Shown here piece by piece: positions 1-5,493 of a stretch of DNA of 5,493 nt. The stretch is from assembly GCA_016219235.1 (NCBI GenBank), contig JACRBO010000507.1, forward strand, positions 1 through 5,493, given 5' to 3'. The first letter of the stretch is position 1. The number at the start of each line of letters is the position of its first letter. This stretch comes from Chloroflexota bacterium. GTDB lineage: Bacteria; Chloroflexota; Anaerolineae; Fen-1058. A model generated the notes under the pieces. It had not been told where the DNA came from. It was given only the letters and a program-made list of their open reading frames with translations, and did not search any database. The position numbers were made by a program, and so were the translations under genes.

Positions 1-3000
1 CCCAACGGATATTTCGTTTCGGCGACGGCGACCGATCCGCAGGGCAACACCTCCGAGTTTTCCAACATGCCGATCGTGCTGCGTGTCTCGTCGAGCAATT
101 TCATCCCGACGAGCGTGTTCACGCCCGGTCACACGCTGCTGGCCTACACCGATGTCGATCCATATCTGGCCGCGCTGCTGAAGCCGTGCCTGTCGCAGTA
201 TCAATTGCTGGTGGCGCAAAACGGGGACCTCAATCACGCGACGTACCTCGACGACAACGGCACCAGCGTCTGGTGGTGGCCGGACGCGGACCTCAACGCC
301 GACGATCTCCACTGGTCGGCGTGGTACACGCCCACCGGCTCGGTCACGACCTCGCTGGAACTGTACATCACGCAGAACGACGATATCCAAAACGCCGTGC
401 TGCTCGATCGGGTGACGTTGAAGCCGCTGCCCAAACCGGAGTTGATCGTGCTCACCGATTTCCGCGCGTTATTCGAGGAGTTCGATCGCACGGCCACTGA
501 CTCGGCGACGAAGGACACCAACGGCAATCGCACCGTCGATTACTACGAGGCGGTAGAGCGGGTGCGGAAGTACGGCGCCGATCACGCGGGCGCAATCCTC
601 GACGTGCGGCAGGATGCCTACGGCCCGGACGATTTCGATTACACCGCCAACGCGGGTCGGGCGAAGATGTACCCCGCCATCGATCAACTGGTGGGCTTCG
701 TGCCCACGTCGAGTATGAAGTACGTGGCCGTCGTCGGCGATGATGCCGTGCTGCCGTTCTATCGCGTGCCCGATCCCAAAGCAACCGATGAGTGTCGTTA
801 CTTTGCCACCATCACTTGCACTCAACCGATCAACCACAATGTCCCGGCTATCATCGACACGCAGGCCAACTTCATCTTGAGCGATGTGCCGTACAGCACG
901 CACGCGGCTGCCACGCCCAACGCGCCGCTGGCCGAGTGGGGACTGGGCCGCATCTTCGCGCGCTCGCCGCTGTCGCTCACCGCCATGATCGACGGTTACG
1001 AGCAGCCGCTGATCGCCGGGCCAAAAACCGGTTCGGCCTTCCTGTTCAACATCAAGAACGAGAAGAACGTCACCGGCACGGTCACTTTTGACTGGCAGGA
1101 AAATTCGCGGCCATTCTACGCCGCGCAGTTGGCGGCCGGCTATGTGACGTACACGACCCAGCTGACCGACCGAGGCAAACCTCTGCGCCGTCTGTGGTAC
1201 GACGAGGAAGCCGGCTGGGGCTGGAGACCCGGGAACGTAGCCTACGGACTGGAAGACCCGTCGGCTGGTCCGCGCCTGACCGTCCTTAATTCCCACGCCA
1301 ATCACCTTTACAATACCACGCCCACGACGACAGTTTTCCACGCGGGTTTCATTGACAACCGCGCGCCGTTTCCCGGCTCGGCCTTCATCAACATCGGCTG
1401 TCACGCGGGCTACTCCACCGGCTATGACGTTACGCCGTCCACCATCACCGTCACCAACTACTATACGCAGGCGTTGGTGCGCGCCGTGCTCGACCGCCAG
1501 ATTACCTATCATGCTTCAACCACCTACGGCCAGACGACGGCGGGCGCAGCCATGCGCTACAACGATCAAGTCCACTTCGATTTCATGAACTCTCTGATCG
1601 GCGGCGCGCAGCCGACCATCGGCGAAGTGCGCCGTGACGCGCAGCGCGCCTACTACACGCCGCATCCCGCCAATACCTTTGTAGACCGCGACGTGATCGG
1701 TATTTACGGCACGGAGTTATACGGCCTGCCCACACAACCCGTTCGACGGCAGCCCGCGCCTGTGGCCGTGAGGGCGAATGTGGGACAAGATACCATCTTG
1801 TCCTATGCGGCCACCAACGCCATCACGATCAACTTCGCCGCGCCCAATTTCCGTGTGACGGTTGACGATCAAAGTCGCGCATTGTTTGAAGTGCCGAATG
1901 AAGGCACGCTCACTGCGTTGAATGCTGGCCCGATCGTGCCGGTGCTGGCCCGATCGATCTACCTGCCTGCCGGATCGAGCAACGTGCAGGTGACGTGGAT
2001 CGCCAGCACGACTACGTCTTACGGCGGCGCGATCACGCTGCAACCGCAGACCGCCGGCGATCGATCGTTCGGCGTCAGCGAAGTCCCCTATACCCTCACT
2101 GCGCCGTATCCCGCCACGCCGTACTGGATCAACACCTACGCCGATGCGCGCGGCGTGCGCGTCGTGATCAGCTTCGTGCCGCTGCGCTACGATCCGAGCG
2201 GCGGACAAGTGACGTTGATCAACACCGCTGATTTCCAGATCGATTTCGATGCGCCGACGACGGGCACTGCGATCAACACCCTCGTGATCAACGACGGCCA
2301 GCCCGTCGCGATCGATCAACTGGCCCGGTCGATCTCGGCGACGATCACGACCGACCCCGCGCAACCGCTGGCGCTGCGCTGGCACATCGCCAACGCCAGC
2401 GATGCATCGCTCGTCGGTGAGTGGAGCACCTTCACGCCCGCCGACGGCGGCAATGTGCTGACGTGGACCTTCGATACGCTGGGCTGGCGGCCCGGCCCCA
2501 AAGTGCTGCACGTGCAGATCGAAGACGCCAGCGGCAGCGTCATCGCCACAGCGCAGCACGCCTTCAACGTCGATGGCAATGCGTTGCAACTCAGCGCCGA
2601 TCAGAGCGTGTATGACTCCGGCGACGCGCAGGCGACGATCCACGCCGAAGTGCGCGGTGCGAACGGCGCTGCGGTGAATGGCCTCAGCGGTTCGTTCACG
2701 CAGCAGATTGACGGCAATCCGCAGGCGTTGACGTGGCAGGCAGGCGATGGCTACACGGCCACACTCAACCTCGCCGCGTTGAGCGCAGGCACACACACCC
2801 TCAACGTGAGTGTGAACGGCGCGCACGCCAGCGTGGACTTTGCCATCGATCGCGCTGCGCCCACATCCACGTTGTCCAGCCCGCCCGTGTCCATCTCGCC
2901 GTCGTTCACCGTCACCCTCAGCGGCGTGGATGATGCGAGCGGCATCAAGGAGTACGTGGTGGAATATCGCGTGGGCAGCGGCGGCACGTGGACGCACTGG

Positions 3001-4947
3001 CTGACGCAGACCACGCAATGGGATTATGAGATGGGCGCAGCGCCTGACCTCACATTGATCTTCGGGCCAGCTCAGCCGGTCGGGTTGGTGGAAGACACCG
3101 AGTATTTCTTCCGCGTACACGCGATCGATTTTTCGGGCAACATCGAGCCGATTCATTCAACGCCGGATACTTCGACGATCTATCGGCCGCTGCCGACGGT
3201 CTATCTGCCGTTGATCGCGCGCAGCGGAACGCCCGCACCCGCACCCAATCGTTTTGTGACGCGATCGGGCACAGACAGCGGCGAGTGCGCCTCGCCGCAG
3301 ACCGCATGCCAGACGCTGCAATACGCGGTCGATCACGCGAATGCCAACGATGTGATCGCGATTGCGGGCTACGAAGCGGCCTACACGTTTGAACGGCCCA
3401 GCGGCTCGAAACTGCTGACGTACTACCAGACGAATCTGCACGCCAAGCCCGACGGTTACTACGGGCCGAGCGAGATACAGCAGGTGGTGTATCTCGCAAA
3501 GTCGCTGACGCTGCGCGGCGGCTATAGCGCGGACTTCAGCGCACGCGACGTGAACAGGTACAAGACCGTGCTGCGACCCGGCCTCAACGGCTTTGACGGG
3601 CGCGCCATCGTCGTGCCGCCGTTCGTCAGCGCCGTGATCGACGGGCTGTATCTGATGGAAGGCGAAGCGAGCGGGCAGGGCGGCGAATACAATCCCTACT
3701 ACAGTTACAACGAGGCAGGCGGCGCGTTGTTCGCGCAGGGCGTGCCGCTGGGCGGCGATACGCTGACCGTGCGCGACTGCATCATCGCGGGCAACGTGGC
3801 GTCACGCTACACGCGCGATGGCAGCGGCGGCGTCTACATCGACGCGCGGCACGACGCAGTGTTCACCGGCAATCGCGTCTATCACAACTTCGCCACCATC
3901 TCGAATTACGGCACGACAGGTCTGGGCGGCGGCGTCTTCGTCCGCTACAGCAATCGCGCGCAGATCACCAACAACACCATCTACAGCAATACCGGCGGCA
4001 CGGAAAACAGCGCGGAGGGCGGCGGCCTGTTGGTGTTTGGCTTGAACAACATGACTGTCAGCGGCAACACCATCACGGACAACGTCGGCACAGAAGTTGG
4101 CCCGCAGGGTTTGGGCGGCGGCGTGTACGTGTGGAGCACGCTCGGCGGCGTGATCGCCAACAACGTCATCAGCGGCAACGTCGCCAACCTCGGCGGAACG
4201 GCGGGATCGGGCGGCGGCCTCAGCCTGTATCGCGCGGCCAACCTCACCGTCAGCGCCAACTGGATTCTGGACAACGTCGCCGCGCCGTTGGATGTGACCA
4301 CCGAAGGCAGCAGCGGCGGCGGCGTGCGCGTATCCACCGGCAGCACGGGCGTCACCTTTGTCAACAACGTTGTCGCCCGCAATCGCGCGCCGTACGGCGG
4401 CAGCGGCTTCACCTTGATCTCCGGTTACTCCGATGAGTCTGTCGGTGTGACGTTACTGCACAATACCATCGCGGATAACGGCCTGCCGACGACGTTGCTG
4501 CGAACGAGCGCTCAATCGACTAAGCCCGCTCGTTTACGTATCGACGATCTGGAGATGCTCCAACTTCCCGATCGATCTTCGCAGCCCGACCAAGCCACGG
4601 CGATCCCGAAGGAGTCGCAAGGCATTCACGTGGCGGGCTACGTTACGCTGAATGGCTACGACACCATCGTCAGCGGGCAGACCCGCGGCGTGTACGAGTA
4701 CGATGCAACTCGCAGCGATGTGGCTTTCGACTACACGCTGTGGTTTGGCAACACCATGAACTTCGACGCGACGGTAACACACTCGCACGATGTCTTCGGT
4801 AATCCCGCGTACACGACCGACTACCACCTCGGCTCATCATCGGCGGCCAGAGACGCGGGCAGCAACTTCGGCGTGACCACCGACATCGACGGGCAGGCGC
4901 GGCCTTTCGGCAGCGGCTACGACCTGGGCGCGGATGAATACCGGTAG
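1..4947 (+). CDS. Giant secreted C25-like (gingipain-type) cysteine peptidase with Ig-like domains and C-terminal beta-helix, 5' partial
   Basis: This is the 3' part of a large gene: frame 1 is open from base 1, so the ATG at 67 is internal, and 1648 residues are visible (numbered from base 1). Residues 1-22 (ATATDPQGNTSEFSN) resemble the end of an extracellular beta-rich domain. Residues 23-145 are unassigned and Trp-rich. Residues about 145-577 match the C25 caspase-fold plan: YVAVVGDDAVLPF (241-253), LSDVPY, WGLGRIFAR (313-321), NSHANH with candidate catalytic His432, INIGCHAG with candidate Cys467, and a closing LYGLP (573-577). The His-Cys spacing of 35 is close to gingipain R (His211/Cys244). 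Residues 619-752 resemble a C25 propeptide. About 756-1060 are Ig/FN3-like (SGIKEYVVEYR, then TEYFFRVHAIDFSGN). VYLPLIAR lies at 1067-1074. Residues 1084-1648 are a Gly/Asn-rich parallel beta-helix ending in GYDLGADEYR. No C-terminal anchor or sorting domain is visible. The protein is probably exported; its proteolytic activity and substrate are inference. Confidence 0.88.
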   Translation, partial: PNGYFVSATATDPQGNTSEFSNMPIVLRVSSSNFIPTSVFTPGHTLLAYTDVDPYLAALLKPCLSQYQLLVAQNGDLNHATYLDDNGTSVWWWPDADLNADDLHWSAWYTPTGSVTTSLELYITQNDDIQNAVLLDRVTLKPLPKPELIVLTDFRALFEEFDRTATDSATKDTNGNRTVDYYEAVERVRKYGADHAGAILDVRQDAYGPDDFDYTANAGRAKMYPAIDQLVGFVPTSSMKYVAVVGDDAVLPFYRVPDPKATDECRYFATITCTQPINHNVPAIIDTQANFILSDVPYSTHAAATPNAPLAEWGLGRIFARSPLSLTAMIDGYEQPLIAGPKTGSAFLFNIKNEKNVTGTVTFDWQENSRPFYAAQLAAGYVTYTTQLTDRGKPLRRLWYDEEAGWGWRPGNVAYGLEDPSAGPRLTVLNSHANHLYNTTPTTTVFHAGFIDNRAPFPGSAFINIGCHAGYSTGYDVTPSTITVTNYYTQALVRAVLDRQITYHASTTYGQTTAGAAMRYNDQVHFDFMNSLIGGAQPTIGEVRRDAQRAYYTPHPANTFVDRDVIGIYGTELYGLPTQPVRRQPAPVAVRANVGQDTILSYAATNAITINFAAPNFRVTVDDQSRALFEVPNEGTLTALNAGPIVPVLARSIYLPAGSSNVQVTWIASTTTSYGGAITLQPQTAGDRSFGVSEVPYTLTAPYPATPYWINTYADARGVRVVISFVPLRYDPSGGQVTLINTADFQIDFDAPTTGTAINTLVINDGQPVAIDQLARSISATITTDPAQPLALRWHIANASDASLVGEWSTFTPADGGNVLTWTFDTLGWRPGPKVLHVQIEDASGSVIATAQHAFNVDGNALQLSADQSVYDSGDAQATIHAEVRGANGAAVNGLSGSFTQQIDGNPQALTWQAGDGYTATLNLAALSAGTHTLNVSVNGAHASVDFAIDRAAPTSTLSSPPVSISPSFTVTLSGVDDASGIKEYVVEYRVGSGGTWTHWLTQTTQWDYEMGAAPDLTLIFGPAQPVGLVEDTEYFFRVHAIDFSGNIEPIHSTPDTSTIYRPLPTVYLPLIARSGTPAPAPNRFVTRSGTDSGECASPQTACQTLQYAVDHANANDVIAIAGYEAAYTFERPSGSKLLTYYQTNLHAKPDGYYGPSEIQQVVYLAKSLTLRGGYSADFSARDVNRYKTVLRPGLNGFDGRAIVVPPFVSAVIDGLYLMEGEASGQGGEYNPYYSYNEAGGALFAQGVPLGGDTLTVRDCIIAGNVASRYTRDGSGGVYIDARHDAVFTGNRVYHNFATISNYGTTGLGGGVFVRYSNRAQITNNTIYSNTGGTENSAEGGGLLVFGLNNMTVSGNTITDNVGTEVGPQGLGGGVYVWSTLGGVIANNVISGNVANLGGTAGSGGGLSLYRAANLTVSANWILDNVAAPLDVTTEGSSGGGVRVSTGSTGVTFVNNVVARNRAPYGGSGFTLISGYSDESVGVTLLHNTIADNGLPTTLLRTSAQSTKPARLRIDDLEMLQLPDRSSQPDQATAIPKESQGIHVAGYVTLNGYDTIVSGQTRGVYEYDATRSDVAFDYTLWFGNTMNFDATVTHSHDVFGNPAYTTDYHLGSSSAARDAGSNFGVTTDIDGQARPFGSGYDLGADEYR

Positions 4948-4952
4948 CGGCC

Positions 4953-5017
4953 AGACCTGTCAGGTGGCGCACAGCAGCCCGATCAAACAGGCACTTCATG
5001 CGCCACCTGACAGGTCT
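4953..5017. repeat. Perfect 19-bp inverted repeat filling the intergenic gap
   Basis: The arms at 4953-4971 (AGACCTGTCAGGTGGCGCA) and 4999-5017 are exact reverse complements, separated by a 27-base loop. Each arm also contains an 11-base near-palindrome, ACCTG-N-CAGGT (4955-4965 and 5005-5015), so either a long stem or two small hairpins could form. The stop codon of the upstream gene ends 5 bases before the left arm, and the right arm ends 5 bases before the ribosome binding site of the next gene. No T-tract follows either arm on its outer side, so this is not a classical intrinsic terminator. It could be a dispersed REP- or MITE-like repeat, an mRNA 3'-end stabiliser or a factor-dependent termination site; the sequence does not decide. 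Confidence 0.9.
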
Positions 5018-5022
5018 ATGAC

Positions 5023-5027
5023 GAGGG
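5023..5027 (+). promoter_or_regulatory. Ribosome binding site of the SBBP-type gene
   Basis: GAGGG lies 6 bases upstream of the ATG at 5034, a normal Shine-Dalgarno spacing. It supports this start over the in-frame ATG at 5049. It begins only 5 bases after the right arm of the intergenic inverted repeat, so a folded stem would sit right against the initiation region. I saw no convincing -35/-10 promoter in the 86-bp gap. Confidence 0.65.
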
Positions 5028-5033
5028 ATAAAC

Positions 5034-5493
5034 ATGCGCACACGCTTGATGGCACTCATCGTTGTTGTGTCCTTGATCACGGTATTGGCTGCGCCGTTGG
5101 TGGTGGATGCCTCACCCCCGTCCCCTCTCCTGAGAATACAGAATGATTCTCAGGAGAGCGGTGAAGCGGACCCATCTTCGATCCTCTTCATTGAAAACGT
5201 AGGCCAGTTCCCGGCCAACGTGCGCTATTACGTGCACGGGCTGAATCGTGCGGTGTGGCTGACGGATGACGGCGTGTGGCTGGCGGTGACAGAACACGCG
5301 GAAAGTGCGTCCGCAAAGAGAGATGCGTCAGCAAGGTATGCGCCGTATGCGCCTCACCCCCCGGCCCCCTCTCCCGAAATCACAAGCGTGATTTCGGGAG
5401 AGGGGGAGTGGCCGCTCCCCTCTCCTGAGAATCGTAGTTTATTCTCAGGAGAGGGGCCGGGGGTGAGGCACGAGGCGACACAACCTCAAATCA
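5034..5493 (+). CDS. N-terminal part of secreted SBBP-type (DUF7948-like) beta-propeller protein, 3' partial
   Basis: The frame is open from ATG 5034 to the window end (153 codons, no stop). Residues 1-26 form a signal peptide: MRTR, then a hydrophobic core LMALIVVVSLITVLAAPLVV, then DA. Residues 50-85 contain FIENVGQF (52-59) and VWLTDDGVWLAV (74-85), which match the conserved start of the domain at the N-terminus of SBBP repeat proteins (recognised from memory). In that family the domain is followed by many SBBP repeats thought to form an extracellular beta-propeller; these would lie downstream of the window. The ATG has a GAGGG site at 6 bases. Two palindromic DNA repeats lie inside the frame, giving Pro/Gly/Glu-rich inserts at about residues 26-42 and 106-146. 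Frame is kept across the first insert, because both signal peptide and domain read correctly. For the second it cannot be proved, because only 7 codons follow it. The specific function is unknown. Confidence 0.82.
   Translation, partial: MRTRLMALIVVVSLITVLAAPLVVDASPPSPLLRIQNDSQESGEADPSSILFIENVGQFPANVRYYVHGLNRAVWLTDDGVWLAVTEHAESASAKRDASARYAPYAPHPPAPSPEITSVISGEGEWPLPSPENRSLFSGEGPGVRHEATQPQI
5109..5158. repeat. Palindromic repeat 1, inside the SBBP-type coding frame, right arm incomplete
   Basis: The left part is GCCTCACCCCCGTCCCCTCT followed by the core. The core stem is perfect over 13 bp (5125-5137 CTCTCCTGAGAAT with 5146-5158 ATTCTCAGGAGAG) around an 8-base loop. The outer arm GCCTCACCCCCGTCCC has no full partner. 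After 5158 the sequence is CGGTGAAGC, which could be a decayed GGTGAGGC with about 7 bases lost. The repeat is translated as a Pro/Ser-rich linker between the signal peptide and the FIENVGQF domain. It shares outer-arm style and core with the composite repeat about 240 bases downstream. Confidence 0.85.
5336..5353. repeat. Tandem 9-bp direct repeat (GTATGCGCC x2)
   Basis: GTATGCGCC occurs at 5336-5344 and again immediately at 5345-5353, encoding (R)YAPYAP in frame. The second copy overlaps the first three bases of the composite palindromic repeat. It may be a local slippage duplication or a mark of the insertion; no matching copy is seen at the far end of the composite repeat, so it is not a normal target-site duplication. 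Confidence 0.6.
5351..5469. repeat. Composite palindromic repeat with two hairpins inside common outer arms, within the SBBP-type coding frame
   Basis: The outer arms 5351-5368 (GCCTCACCCCCCGGCCCC) and 5453-5469 (GGGGCCGGGGGTGAGGC) are complementary except for one extra C. Inside lie two perfect hairpins. The first has a 19-bp stem (5365-5383 with 5388-5406) and a 4-base loop AAGC. The second has a 16-bp stem (5417-5432 with 5441-5456) and an 8-base loop. They are separated by AGTGGCCGCT (5407-5416). The pattern fits two elements of one family joined after loss of their facing outer arms; that is inference. The whole stretch is open in the SBBP-type frame and translates to a Pro/Ser/Gly/Glu-rich segment (residues 106-146). 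Confidence 0.88.

Noticed and set aside
469..1512. 347-codon open frame on the minus strand
   Set aside because: It lies fully inside the C25-like domain and its product is rich in Arg, Val and Gly without recognisable motifs. This is the expected antisense shadow of a GC-rich gene.
1717..3156. 479-codon open frame on the minus strand
   Set aside because: It is opposite the well-supported Ig-like region. The product is Arg/His/Val-rich with no domain, and there is no credible start signal, so it is a composition shadow.
4953..5017. Rho-independent terminator
   Set aside because: The stem is strong, but no T-run follows on either strand and the loop is 27 bases, so it is described as an inverted repeat only.
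4934..5146. 70-codon plus-strand frame overlapping the end of the large gene and the start of the SBBP-type gene
   Set aside because: It crosses the intergenic palindrome and is in a different frame from the clear signal peptide and RBS-supported gene; no domain features.
5112..5297. 61-codon minus-strand frame
   Set aside because: It is antisense to the recognisable FIENVGQF...WLTDDGVWL domain and its start is inside the second gene; it is explained as a shadow.
5109..5469. CRISPR array
   Set aside because: There are only two or three palindromic units with unequal spacing and no unique spacers of constant length.
5351..5469. Insertion sequence or complete MITE with target-site duplication
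   Set aside because: No transposase and no matching short direct repeats on both sides; the only nearby direct repeat is on the left flank.

Overview
The window looks like part of a Chloroflexota (Anaerolineae/Chloroflexia-type) genome. It is GC-rich and encodes large secreted multi-domain proteins. It carries the short motif VYLPLIAR, which in my recollection recurs in exported Chloroflexota proteins, and palindromic repeats with CCTCACCCCC...GGGGGTGAGG arms. The assignment comes from motif memory, not from a database search.

Positions 1-4947 are one long plus-strand gene whose start lies upstream of the window. Frame 1 is open from base 1, and its first 22 codons read like the end of an extracellular repeat or beta-helix domain, so the ATG at 67 is internal. 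The visible 1648 residues hold, in order: a tail of an upstream domain, a Trp-rich unassigned region, a caspase-fold cysteine peptidase of the gingipain (C25) type with a candidate His/Cys dyad, a region resembling a C25 propeptide but placed after the catalytic domain, two or three Ig/FN3-like domains, the VYLPLIAR linker, and a C-terminal right-handed beta-helix ending in a DIGADEY-type motif.

Positions 4948-5033 are an 86-bp intergenic gap. It is mostly filled by a perfect 19-bp inverted repeat and ends with a ribosome binding site.

Positions 5034-5493 are the start of a second plus-strand gene that runs off the window. It encodes a signal peptide followed by the FIENVGQF...WLTDDGVWL block typical of the N-terminal domain of secreted SBBP (beta-propeller repeat) proteins. 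Two GC-rich palindromic repeats lie inside this reading frame. One sits between the signal peptide and the domain; the other is a 119-bp composite just after the block. Both are read through without a stop.

Both genes appear to make exported proteins. The peptidase/beta-helix protein probably acts outside the cell or at its surface; the SBBP protein is probably a surface or secreted propeller protein. Nothing in the window shows that they work together beyond orientation and closeness. The most unusual features are the repeats that have become coding sequence in the SBBP gene, and the domain order of the C25-like protein.
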